Part shown: positions 29,345-37,397 of the stretch, one piece after another | Numbering within the stretch: position 1 is the first letter of the stretch | Layout of the letters: each line of letters begins with the position of its first letter | DNA from: Bradyrhizobium genosp. L | GTDB taxonomy: Bacteria > Pseudomonadota > Alphaproteobacteria > Rhizobiales > Xanthobacteraceae | Reading direction: 5' to 3' | Assembly (NCBI RefSeq): GCF_015624485.1 | Contig: NZ_CP061378.1 | Location: 6,597,501-6,661,500 of the forward strand | Length of the DNA stretch: 64,000 nucleotides | Notes under the pieces: generated by a model | Told to the model about the DNA's origin: nothing | Databases searched by the model: none | The model's input: the letters and a program-made list of their open reading frames with translations, nothing else | Position numbers and translations under genes: made by a program

Positions 29345-29380
29345 GGTGAGCACCCTACCCGGGCTCCCTCCCCCCTTGCG
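29341..29380. repeat. Left half of IS-split palindromic repeat, family H
   Basis: This 40-bp segment starts GTGAGGTGAGCAC and ends CCCCCCTTGCG. Its inverted partner lies at 30950-30990 (CGCAAGGGGGGAGGGAGCC through GTGCTCACCTCAC). The IS4-type element sits between the two arms, so the repeat was one element before insertion. Confidence 0.75.
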
Positions 29381-30727
29381 CTAGGGGATTCCCGGATTTT
29401 GTGACTGTGTAGCAAGGGCATAGCCGTCGAGTGTTGCGGCAAGGCGGTTCCAGCCGTCGCGCATGGTCTTTGGTCCTGGAGGCTTGTAGTAGCAATTCCA
29501 TCCGCCGAGACGGGCCGCGATCCATGAGACGAAGGCAAGCGAGCCGATAGGATGCGGGTTTTTCTGCCGTAGCGTTTTGCCCTCGAGCTTTTTTGACAGG
29601 TGCTCGAGCGCGACGGCGAAGCTTTCGTCAATGACATCGGTTGCCGGGCGGAGGCTGCCGTCTCTGGCATCGACAAGCTGGATCGTCCGAATCGCGCCAG
29701 CGAGCGCGATGGCGGTCAGATTAAACATCCGCTCGGCGTCGACGACTTGGCTGTCGTCGAGGGCCAAGCCGTCGCTCTTGAGGGCGCGGAAGACTTGTTC
29801 GATGCGCCAGCGCAAGCGATAGAGGCGGACGACGTGTTCAGCCTCGGTCGCACAAGTGACGGTGCGGGTCGTGAGTAGGCGCCACAACAACGGCGTCTTG
29901 CCTGACGGCGCATCGACCTCTCGTGCTTCCACCAAGGTGAGTTCGACGCTGCCGGCCGCCTCGGATTGCCCCAGACTTTGTGAGCGGGCGATGTGCACCG
30001 AGCCCGCGCGGAGTTCGACGGTCGCGACGCGCCCTTTGTCACCAGGCCCGCGCGGCGCCACGCGGACCTCGCTTCTGCTCAGCACTTCAGCACTGGCAAG
30101 CGCCCCAAAGAGCGTTCCCCCACCGAGCAAAGATCGATCCTGACCGGCGCGCACGATCAGATCGAGCCGCTCCGGTTTGCGGGCAAACAGCAGGTAAATG
30201 TCGCTTTCGCGATCGGCCACCATTGTCACCTCGGCGGCATCGGACAGCACGCTTGCCGTGGCCTGACAGCCCAACAGCCAACGCGCCGATTCCTTATCCT
30301 CGATCGCGCGATTGCGGCGCGACGTGACGCGATCCGCAGACCGCGTCCAGATCGCCGCATCGACAAGACCGACCACGGCTTCGCTTTCGATATCGACGGC
30401 AATCACTGGATGGATGAAGAAGCCAGGGGTTTGGCCATCGCCGGCAGGTCCGAAGCCCCGCCGCTTCTTGTCACGACCGCCAAAATTGATCTCGGTCGTG
30501 TCCTGGACAGCCAGAATGCGGCGACCGGCGCATTGAACCGCAGTCCGCCCGGCCAACGTTTCCACAATCCGATCGACCGAAACATGGGGCGAAGACAGAA
30601 ACCGATGCACGGCCTTCTCGCCCGCGCGCGTCTCCCCCAATTTGCGTAGCACCAGCGTCCCCGCCGTCGCCACCCGCTCGATCAGCCAATCAGCCCGCTC
30701 CGCAACCCGAACATCGCCAAAAGACAT
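29381..30727 (-). CDS. IS4 family transposase
   Basis: 448-residue DDE transposase with an IS50/Tn5-like N-terminal region (FLSSPHVSVDRIVETLAGRT). The catalytic DDE set probably comprises Asp in AVQDTTEINF (about 98), Asp in MVADRESDIYLLF (about 195) and Glu in the YREK-like YRLRWRIEQVFRALKSDG (about 326-343). The start MSFGDVRVAERADWL at 30727 is the family start; the longer frame runs into the repeat. The stop codon TAG (29381-29383) lies just outside the left inverted repeat and so belongs to the target DNA. The reading frame is intact, so the element may be active. Confidence 0.93.
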   Translation of the reverse strand: MSFGDVRVAERADWLIERVATAGTLVLRKLGETRAGEKAVHRFLSSPHVSVDRIVETLAGRTAVQCAGRRILAVQDTTEINFGGRDKKRRGFGPAGDGQTPGFFIHPVIAVDIESEAVVGLVDAAIWTRSADRVTSRRNRAIEDKESARWLLGCQATASVLSDAAEVTMVADRESDIYLLFARKPERLDLIVRAGQDRSLLGGGTLFGALASAEVLSRSEVRVAPRGPGDKGRVATVELRAGSVHIARSQSLGQSEAAGSVELTLVEAREVDAPSGKTPLLWRLLTTRTVTCATEAEHVVRLYRLRWRIEQVFRALKSDGLALDDSQVVDAERMFNLTAIALAGAIRTIQLVDARDGSLRPATDVIDESFAVALEHLSKKLEGKTLRQKNPHPIGSLAFVSWIAARLGGWNCYYKPPGPKTMRDGWNRLAATLDGYALATQSQNPGIP

Positions 30728-30790
30728 CGCAGGCCTCTCGTCCAAACAGGTCGAAAGGCCTTGAATCACATTCACAAACTCCGGGGAATC
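29387..30790 (-). mobile_element. IS4-type insertion sequence, intact
   Basis: About 1.4 kb. Imperfect terminal inverted repeats: left GATTCCCGGATTTTGTGAC at 29387 and right (minus strand) GATTCCCCGGAGTTTGTGA from 30790, matching for about 24 bp with a few mismatches. One complete transposase gene fills the element. No exact target duplication was found; immediate flanks are CTAGG on the left and ACTTTCGG on the right. It sits inside the family H palindromic repeat. Confidence 0.85.
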
Positions 30791-30795
30791 ACTTT

Positions 30796-30990
30796 CGGGG
30801 CTCCCGTAGCCCCCCTTGCGGGGGAGGGTTGGGGGAGAGGGGTACCACACGACGTGCTCTCTCCACCTGTCTAAGCCCGATCAGAATTGCCAAGGCCGCG
30901 CTCCATCGATCATCGCGCCCGGGGCCACCCCTCTCCCCAACCCTCCCCCGCAAGGGGGGAGGGAGCCGGACCAATGTGCTCACCTCACTT
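30796..30990. repeat. Right part of IS-split palindromic repeat, family H
   Basis: Contains CCCTTGCGGGGGAGGGTTGG then GGAGAGGGGT, a 70-bp spacer, and the complementary ACCCCTCTCCCCAACCCTCC followed by CGCAAGGGGGGAGGGAGCC and GTGCTCACCTCAC. The outermost arm pairs with 29341-29380 across the IS. This explains the gap 30728-31024; no gene lies in it. Confidence 0.75.
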
Positions 30991-31024
30991 GCGCGATTGA
31001 CGACATTGGCGTGACGCTTGCCGC

Positions 31025-33622
31025 TCAATAATCCTTCAGCAGCCGTTCGAGATAGTCGAGCTCGATCTGCGGCCGTGACGGGTCGGCGAGGCGGCGGCGC
31101 ATTTCCTCGAGGATGCGGCGGACGCGCTGCACATCGATCTCACCGGGGATCTTCACCGTGTAGTCGTCGCCGAGTTCGCGGCCGTGCAGCGGCCGGCCCA
31201 GCGGATCGGTCTGGTTGCCGCCGGCCTTCTGGCGGCCGCGACCATTGGCGTCGCCCGGCTGGTCGCCATCGCCCGGCTGCATGGCGTCGGCGAGGTCCTT
31301 GGCCCCCTTGCGCAACGCGTCCAGGGCGCGGCCTTGCGAATCCACCGCGCCATCGGCATTGCCTTCGCCTAGCCGTCCGCCGGCATCGCCCATCGCGGAA
31401 TCGGCCTGGTCGAGGCCATCGCCGTCATCGCCCTGGTCGCCGTTTTCATCGCCCTGCTGCGCGGAATCGCCCTTTTGGCCTTTCTGGCCTTTTTGACCGC
31501 GCTGATCCGGCCCCATGCCGCGCTTGGCGAGCTCGTCCTGCAGCTTCTTCAGGCGGTCGCGCAGCGCCTGCTGGTCCTGCTGCAGGTCACCCATCGACTG
31601 CTCGCCCTGCTTGCCGCGCATGCGGTCACGGCGCGAATCCTGGCCCTGCTTGAAGGTCTTGTCGCGCAACTGCTGCTGCTTGCGGATCATGTCGCCGAGC
31701 TCGTTGAGCGACTGCTGCATGTCGTCGTCGCCCTGGCCGGGCTGCGCCATCTGCAGCCCTTCCATCAGCTCGTCGAGCTGCTTCAAGGCATCGAGCGCCG
31801 CCTCGCGGTCGCCGCGCTTGGCATCCCGCTCCATCTTGTTGAGCAGGCTGTCGAGGTCGCGCTGGGTCAGCATCTTGGTGTTGGGATCGAGCGGCCGGTT
31901 GAGCTGCTGCGGGTTGTTGCGGAACTGCTCGGCGAGCTGACGCAGATATTTGTCCAGCGCTGCGCGCAGGTTTTCGGTGAGCTTCTTGATCTCCTCGTCG
32001 GAGGCGCCACGCTCCAGCGCCTGCTTGAGCGCGTCCTGCGCCGCGCGCAGCGCCTTGTCGACGTCGGAGATGTTGCCATCCTCGATGGTGACCGCGAGCG
32101 CCCACAGGCTCGCGACGACGCCGCGGAGCTGGTCGTCGGTGCGCGCCGCCTCGAGCTCGCGGCTGACATCGTGGAGGCCGAGATAGTGGCCGGTCTCCGG
32201 CGTGAACAGCTCGGGCGCGATCATCAGCGCATCGAGCGCGGCGAACACCTGGCCGTTCTGGTTGGCGTCGAGTGCCAGGATCCGGCGTTGCTCGATCAGC
32301 GCGCGCGCCAGGGGCTTGGTGAACAGCCGCTCCGGCAGCCGCATGTTGAACGGCTCGCTCTTGCCCTCGTTGCCGGCCTCATCCTTGGCCGACAGCGTCA
32401 GCGTCATGTCGGCGCCGGCGTAAGGGTCCTCGCTCAGATCCTTGACCATCTGGCCAACGCCGTTGCGGGTGCGCGCATTCGGCAGCACCAGCGCGAATTG
32501 CGGCGGCTCGAACAGCGGCCGGACTGGCTGCGCCTTGTCGTCGCGGCTGCCCGGATCCTTCGGCGCATCGCTCGGGCGCAGCGCGAACTGGGCATGGGCT
32601 TCGGTGATGCCGTAATCGTCGTCGAGCTTGTAGGACAGCTGCAGCGAACCCCGCGCCTGGCGCTCCGGATCCTTGGCCAGCGCAATGGTCGGCGGCCGGT
32701 CGGGGGTCGCGGTGAATTTCCACAACGGCTGGCCGGCCGGCGCGCGGACATGCGCGGTGCCGTCGCCGGCGATCTTGAAATGCCGCTCGCTGGTGCCCTT
32801 GGGCGCTTCTTCGCCGGCCGCGATTTCGGTCACGCCGCCGCCGGCGACGACATCGATGGTGCCGCCGCTGGAGCGCACCAGCAGCGTGCTGCCGGCGGGC
32901 ACCGCGAGCGGACTATTGTCGGCCGCGTTGGCATCCTTGTTGGCGTTCGACAGGATGATCGGCGGCTTGCCGGTGTAGTTCGGCGGCGTCACCCAGGCAT
33001 CGACCCGGACGTTCGCGGGCGCCATAATGCCGTTCCAGTCGAAGGCGGAGGCGATGCGCAGGCCGCGCTCGTCGCCGGCCGCGACATAGGTCGCGAGCAG
33101 CAACACGATCACCAGCGCGCGCAGCGCCCAGGGATCATGCAGCGAAACCCGCGGCTTCGGCAGGCCGGCCCGGATCCGCTTGATCGAGGCCAGCGTACGC
33201 TCGCGCTGCGCCTGCCACAAAGCCAGCGCAAACGGATCCTGGTTGGTCAGCGTGTCGGACAGTGTGGTCGCCGGGCGATGGCGGATACCGGCGCCGCGAT
33301 CGAGCCGGCTCAGGCCCTCGTCGCGGGTCGGCCAGCGGAAGCGCACCAAAGGCGACAGCGCGGCAAGGGCTGCGACGGCGAACAGCGCAATGCCGGCCAG
33401 CCGTGCGGCAAACGGCAGCACCAGCCACAGCCCGGCCCAGGACGCCACCAGGAACAGGCCAGCGACCGTAAGGAACCGCGCCAGATCCGGCCAGGCTCGT
33501 TCCCACGCGATTGCGAATTTGGCCCGCTGCAGCGCTTCGGTCAGTTTCAGCCGCGCCAGCGCGTCGCGGTCGCGCAGGTCGCGTGAGGCGCTGTCTGACG
33601 GGTCGATGTTGGCACCGCTCAA
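31025..33622 (-). CDS. TIGR02302 (DUF4175) family membrane protein
   Basis: 865-residue envelope protein of a Rhizobiales family. N-terminal helices at about residues 47-95 and 147-167 are followed by a large periplasmic region with beta-sandwich strands (about 190-420), a long Ala/Leu/Lys/Glu-rich predicted coiled coil (about 440-640) and a very Gln/Gly/Asp-rich low-complexity region (about 640-800, including GQKGQKGQKG). It ends with a short conserved helix RRILEEMRRRLADPSRPQ. Full-length for the family. Function unknown; the fold suggests a mechanical or scaffolding role at the envelope. Alone on this strand. Confidence 0.88.
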   Translation of the reverse strand: MSGANIDPSDSASRDLRDRDALARLKLTEALQRAKFAIAWERAWPDLARFLTVAGLFLVASWAGLWLVLPFAARLAGIALFAVAALAALSPLVRFRWPTRDEGLSRLDRGAGIRHRPATTLSDTLTNQDPFALALWQAQRERTLASIKRIRAGLPKPRVSLHDPWALRALVIVLLLATYVAAGDERGLRIASAFDWNGIMAPANVRVDAWVTPPNYTGKPPIILSNANKDANAADNSPLAVPAGSTLLVRSSGGTIDVVAGGGVTEIAAGEEAPKGTSERHFKIAGDGTAHVRAPAGQPLWKFTATPDRPPTIALAKDPERQARGSLQLSYKLDDDYGITEAHAQFALRPSDAPKDPGSRDDKAQPVRPLFEPPQFALVLPNARTRNGVGQMVKDLSEDPYAGADMTLTLSAKDEAGNEGKSEPFNMRLPERLFTKPLARALIEQRRILALDANQNGQVFAALDALMIAPELFTPETGHYLGLHDVSRELEAARTDDQLRGVVASLWALAVTIEDGNISDVDKALRAAQDALKQALERGASDEEIKKLTENLRAALDKYLRQLAEQFRNNPQQLNRPLDPNTKMLTQRDLDSLLNKMERDAKRGDREAALDALKQLDELMEGLQMAQPGQGDDDMQQSLNELGDMIRKQQQLRDKTFKQGQDSRRDRMRGKQGEQSMGDLQQDQQALRDRLKKLQDELAKRGMGPDQRGQKGQKGQKGDSAQQGDENGDQGDDGDGLDQADSAMGDAGGRLGEGNADGAVDSQGRALDALRKGAKDLADAMQPGDGDQPGDANGRGRQKAGGNQTDPLGRPLHGRELGDDYTVKIPGEIDVQRVRRILEEMRRRLADPSRPQIELDYLERLLKDY

Positions 33623-33791
33623 TAAAATCTCCGGGGTAGCCGGCAGAACAGCCTAGCACAGCGGCGCCATTGAGGCACCCGCTTGGCGACGTAACCCACA
33701 CCGGGAAATACGCATAACACCAAGACGTGACTGCGGCGGTTCGACCCCGTAACGTCCCGGGCGAACCAGCCTTAACCTATGAGGAAACGTC

Positions 33792-34175
33792 ATGGACCAG
33801 AAAACGCACGACAAGGGGCTCGAGATCCGCAAGGCGGTGCTCGGCGAGGCCTATGTCAACAACGCGCTGAAGAACTCCGACAGCTTCAACAAGCCGTTCC
33901 AGGAACTGGTCACCGAATATTGCTGGGGCGCGGTGTGGGGCCGCGAGGAATTGCCGCGCAAGACCCGCAGCATGCTCAACCTCGCCATGATCTCGATCCT
34001 CAACCGCCCGCACGAGCTGAAGGCGCACATCAAGGGCGCGCTGACCAACGGCGTGTCCCGCGACGAGATCCGCGAGATCTTCATGCAGGCGTCGATCTAT
34101 GCCGGCATTCCCTGCGGCGTCGACAGTTTCCGGATTGCGCGCGAAGTGTTCGCCGAGCTCGACGGCAAGGCGTGA
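33792..34175 (+). CDS. Carboxymuconolactone decarboxylase family protein
   Basis: 127-residue small alpha-helical protein of the CMD/AhpD fold. The pattern AVWGREELPRKTRSMLNLAMISIL followed by ELKAHIKGALTNGVSRDEIREIFMQ is that of 4-carboxymuconolactone decarboxylases. It lacks the AhpD CxxC motif (reads AGIPCGVDSF), so peroxidase-coupled activity is unlikely. In aromatic degraders PcaC acts after PcaB, but no pca genes are near, and such stand-alone members usually have unknown substrates. AGGAAACG precedes the ATG. Cotranscription with the downstream beta-hydroxyacid dehydrogenase is interrupted by a 120-bp repeat. Confidence 0.85.
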   Translation: MDQKTHDKGLEIRKAVLGEAYVNNALKNSDSFNKPFQELVTEYCWGAVWGREELPRKTRSMLNLAMISILNRPHELKAHIKGALTNGVSRDEIREIFMQASIYAGIPCGVDSFRIAREVFAELDGKA

Positions 34176-34195
34176 GCGGCACGCCACCTCCACAT

Positions 34196-34318
34196 CGTCG
34201 TCCTGGCGAAAGCCAGGACCCATAACCACCGAATGTAATCGTTACGAAGACCGTGGCCCCAGCAAACTGTAACAAGCAGCATTTGGGGTAATGGGTCCTG
34301 GCTTTCGCCAGGACGACG
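34196..34318. repeat. Intergenic palindromic repeat, family A
   Basis: Same outer (GTCGTCCTGGCGAAAGCCAG) and inner (GACCCATAACCACCGAATGT) arms as 13751-13872; the right arm is TGGCTTTCGCCAGGACGACG. It lies between two tandem plus-strand genes. Confidence 0.82.
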
Positions 34319-34369
34319 TCGAGTTGCGAAACGCGACGTCACGCAATGACGAAGAGAGAGAACACCACC

Positions 34370-35278
34370 ATGGACATCGGATTCATCGGCCTCGGGAAGA
34401 TGGGCTTCCCGATGGCGCGCCGGCTGATCGAGGCCGGCCACAAGCTCACCGTGTTCGACACCAGCAAGGCTGCCGTCGAAAAGCTCACGGCTCTCGGAGC
34501 GGAAGCCGCGACGTCGCCGAAGCACGTCGCCGACCGGGTCGAGACCGTGATGGCGAGCCTGCCCTCGCTGCAGGCCTCGCTCGAGGTCGCGACTGGCCCA
34601 GGCGGCGTGATCGAGGGCACGCGCGTCAAGCGCTTCATCGATCTCTCCACCGTCGGCTCGCAGATGGCGGTGAAGATCTACGATCTGCTGGCAAGCAAGA
34701 ACATCGTGCAGATCGACAGCCCGGTGTCCGGCGGCGTCGCCGGCGCCGAGAAGGGCACGCTGGCGGTGATGGTGTCGGGGCCGAAGGCCGATTTCGAGTT
34801 GCTCAAGCCCGCACTCGACGTGATCGGAAAAGTGTTCTTCATCGGCACCAAGCCGGGCTCCGGCCAGACCATGAAGCTCGCCAACAATTTCCTGTCCGCG
34901 ACCGCGATGGCCGCGACCTCGGAAGCGGTGGTGATGGGCGTCAAGTCGGGGCTCGATCCGGCGGTCATGATCGACGTCATCAACGCCGGCTCCGGGCTGA
35001 ACACCGCGAGCCGCGACAAGTTTCCGCGCGCGGTGCTGCCGCGCAGCTTCGATTTCGGCTTTGCCACCGGCTTGATGGTGAAGGACGTGCGGCTCGCGGT
35101 CGAGGAGATGCGGCAGCTCGGGCTCTCGATGGAAGTTGCGGAAGCCGTCGGCCGGCTCTGGGAAGTGATCATCCGCGAGGAAGGCCCGGAGTCGGACTTC
35201 ACCGCCGCGATCAAGCCGATCGAGAAGGCGGCGGGTGTGATCGTCGGCGGGGGAAAGGGCAGTCACGCTGCCAAATAG
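34370..35278 (+). CDS. NAD(P)-dependent beta-hydroxyacid dehydrogenase
   Basis: 302-residue 3-hydroxyisobutyrate dehydrogenase/tartronate semialdehyde reductase family enzyme. Rossmann motif IGFIGLGKMGFPMARRL at residues 3-19, substrate-binding DSPVSGGVAGAEKGTLAVMV (about 118-137), and the catalytic lysine in GSGQTMKLANNFL (about 171). The ATG at 34370 has GAAGAGAGAGA just upstream; an in-frame ATG 24 bp earlier has no site. Substrate could be 3-hydroxyisobutyrate, glyoxylate-derived semialdehyde or succinic semialdehyde; it cannot be told apart by eye. Confidence 0.93.
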   Translation: MDIGFIGLGKMGFPMARRLIEAGHKLTVFDTSKAAVEKLTALGAEAATSPKHVADRVETVMASLPSLQASLEVATGPGGVIEGTRVKRFIDLSTVGSQMAVKIYDLLASKNIVQIDSPVSGGVAGAEKGTLAVMVSGPKADFELLKPALDVIGKVFFIGTKPGSGQTMKLANNFLSATAMAATSEAVVMGVKSGLDPAVMIDVINAGSGLNTASRDKFPRAVLPRSFDFGFATGLMVKDVRLAVEEMRQLGLSMEVAEAVGRLWEVIIREEGPESDFTAAIKPIEKAAGVIVGGGKGSHAAK

Positions 35279-35285
35279 TCGTTGC

Positions 35286-35370
35286 GTAGGATGGGTGGAG
35301 CGCAGCGATACCCATCAACTTGCTTCCGCGTGGTGAGATGATGGGTATCGCTTCGCTCCACCCATCCTAC
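35286..35370. repeat. Intergenic palindromic repeat, family B
   Basis: Arms GTAGGATGGGTGGAGCGCAG and CGCTTCGCTCCACCCATCCT, nearly identical to 16007-16091, between two tandem plus-strand genes. The remaining gap to 35489 holds no recognised element. Confidence 0.85.
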
Positions 35371-35489
35371 GATTTCGTGCATCGATCACGAAAACAACCC
35401 CTGCGCGCTTTCCACGCCTTCACCCTTGAGTTGTCATCTCCGTCGGCTATCCTTCCTGCCCCATAACGACAAAAATCGGGGAGGATCAA

Positions 35490-37223
35490 ATGAGACGTCA
35501 TCCGTCCACTCTCGTCGGCGCGACCATGGCCCTGCTTGGCGGTGTCGCGATCGGAAGCTCGCCGGCAATGGCGACCCCGTGCAGCAATCTGCAATCCTTG
35601 CAGCTGCAACACACCGTGATCAATTCGGCGACCGACAACACCACGGGCACTTTCGTCGCACCCGGCGCCCCGCCGACCACCATCACCGGCCTGCCACCAT
35701 TCTGCCGGGTCATCGCGACGCTGACGCCGAGTTCGGATTCCGCCATCAAGATCGAGGTCTGGCTGCCCGAAAGCGGCTGGAACGGCCGATTCCTCGGCAC
35801 CGGCGGCGGCGGGTTCCAGGGCGTGATCACCTACAGCGAGCTCGCCACCGGCATCAAAGCCGGCTTTGCCGCGACCAACAGCGATCTCGGCACCGGGTCC
35901 TCGGGGTGCAGCCCGCTGTTCTGCGGTTCTGACGGCAACATGGGCAATCCGCTCGCCATCGCATACGGCGATCCGGCCTCACCCTCGACCGGCCTGTTCG
36001 GGCATCCCGAGCGGATCAAGGATTTCGGCTACCGCGCGATCCATCTGATGACCGTGCGCGGCAAGGAGATCGTCAACGCGTTCTACCGGCAGCGCTCCAA
36101 CAAGGCCTATTTCGCCGGCTGCTCGACCGGCGGCCAGAATGCGCTGATGGAGGCGCAGCGCTTCCCCGACGACTATGACGGCATCCTGGCCGGCGCGGCG
36201 GCGTTCAACCGTACCCATTTGCACATGGCGGGACTTGCCGGCTGGCAGAACACCCATGCGAGCCCCGGCCGGCTGATCCAGCCCGGCCAGATGACCCTGA
36301 TCAACCAGGCCGTGCTCAAGCAGTGCGCCGGCCATGACGGCGGCACCGCCACTGATCCGTTCCTGACCGATCCGCGCGACTGCCGGTTCGATCCGAAGCA
36401 GCTGTTGTGCTCAGGCGGCAAGTTGCCGCCGGCATGCCTCACGGCGGACCAGGTCACGACCATCCAAAAATACTACGCCGGAACGTTCGACGCGCACGGA
36501 CAGCTGGTCAATCCGGGCTCCGAACGCGGCAACGAAACCGACGATGTGACCGCGCTCGGCCTGGCGTTCCAGGAGCAACTTCCGGAGCCGGCTTTCGACG
36601 GCCTGTTCTACTGGGTGTTCGGCCCGAGCTTCGGCTATCCGGCGAGCCGGACCAATTTTGCCAATTTCGATTTCGGCCGCGACCTCGACAAGGTCGACGA
36701 CCAGCTTGCGGGCGTGCTGAATGCCACCAGCACCGATCTCGGTGAGTTCCGCGAGCGCGGCGGCAAGCTCCTCATGTATCACGGCTGGGCCGATCCGCTG
36801 ATCCCCTCACAGAGCAGCATCAACTACTTCAATGCGCTGGTCGGCAACGAGGGCCGCGCCGTCCAGGAGGCCGGCTTCTTCCCGGGCGGCGGCAATTCAG
36901 GACTGCAGCGAACCCAGAACTACGCAAGACTGTTCATGGTGCCGGGGATGTACCACTGCTCCGGCGGGCCCGGCCCCAACACGTTCGATGCGCTGACCCC
37001 GCTGGTCAAATGGGTGGAGGGCGGCACAGCGCCGGACACCATCCTCGCCACAAAGTTCGTCGCCGATACGCCGCCCGCGGTGCAGATGACCCGGCCGCTC
37101 TGCGTCTTCCCCAAGGTCGCGCAGTACGACGGCAGCGGCAGCGCCAGCGCTGCGACGAATTTCAGCTGCGTCGTGCACGATACCGAGTTCAACCAGAAGC
37201 CGGCGCCCAAATACGGACCGTAA
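35490..37223 (+). CDS. Tannase/feruloyl esterase family alpha/beta hydrolase
   Basis: 577-residue secreted esterase. Signal peptide ends near SSPAMATP (about residue 29). The nucleophile is in AYFAGCSTGGQNALMEAQRF (CS-motif serine about 206), the acid in MYHGWADPLIPSQ (about 427-439), and the histidine in VPGMYHCSGGPG (about 490). Family members bear a CS-D-HC disulfide that ties the serine and histidine loops, and both cysteines (GCSTGG, HCSGG) are here. It should release gallic, ferulic or similar acids from plant polyphenol esters outside the cell. Stand-alone gene with family B upstream and family A repeat downstream. Confidence 0.92.
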   Translation: MRRHPSTLVGATMALLGGVAIGSSPAMATPCSNLQSLQLQHTVINSATDNTTGTFVAPGAPPTTITGLPPFCRVIATLTPSSDSAIKIEVWLPESGWNGRFLGTGGGGFQGVITYSELATGIKAGFAATNSDLGTGSSGCSPLFCGSDGNMGNPLAIAYGDPASPSTGLFGHPERIKDFGYRAIHLMTVRGKEIVNAFYRQRSNKAYFAGCSTGGQNALMEAQRFPDDYDGILAGAAAFNRTHLHMAGLAGWQNTHASPGRLIQPGQMTLINQAVLKQCAGHDGGTATDPFLTDPRDCRFDPKQLLCSGGKLPPACLTADQVTTIQKYYAGTFDAHGQLVNPGSERGNETDDVTALGLAFQEQLPEPAFDGLFYWVFGPSFGYPASRTNFANFDFGRDLDKVDDQLAGVLNATSTDLGEFRERGGKLLMYHGWADPLIPSQSSINYFNALVGNEGRAVQEAGFFPGGGNSGLQRTQNYARLFMVPGMYHCSGGPGPNTFDALTPLVKWVEGGTAPDTILATKFVADTPPAVQMTRPLCVFPKVAQYDGSGSASAATNFSCVVHDTEFNQKPAPKYGP

Positions 37224-37253
37224 GGAAAGCGACGGGTCGGCCAAGCAACAACT

Positions 37254-37371
37254 GTCGTCCGGGCGAAAGCCGGGATTCATAACCACAGCTGTTCGCGGTT
37301 GGAATTAGCTGTGGCCCCAGCACAGCGCAACGACAAGGCTCGGTGGTTATGGGTCCCGTCGCCGGGACGAC
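37254..37371. repeat. Intergenic palindromic repeat, family A (diverged)
   Basis: GTCGTCCGGGCGAAAGCCGG on the left and GTCGCCGGGACGAC on the right, with inner ATAACCAC/GTGGTTAT arms. It lies between the convergent tannase-like gene and lysA. Confidence 0.75.
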
Positions 37372-37397
37372 ATCGAGAGTGAGGCGCCGCTAGCGCC

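Noticed and set aside
29381..30800. Exact target-site duplication for the IS
   Set aside because: Immediate flanks differ (CTAGG versus ACTTTCGG). An imperfect similarity of GGGCTCCC and CCCTTGCG on both sides may come from the repeat itself.
31475..33586. 703-residue open frame opposite TIGR02302
   Set aside because: Antisense of a real gene with high GC at third positions; Arg/Leu/Ala-rich with no domain pattern.
33738..33748. GGTTCGACCCC resembles a tRNA T-loop
   Set aside because: No acceptor or anticodon stems can be formed around it. I saw no tRNA in the window.
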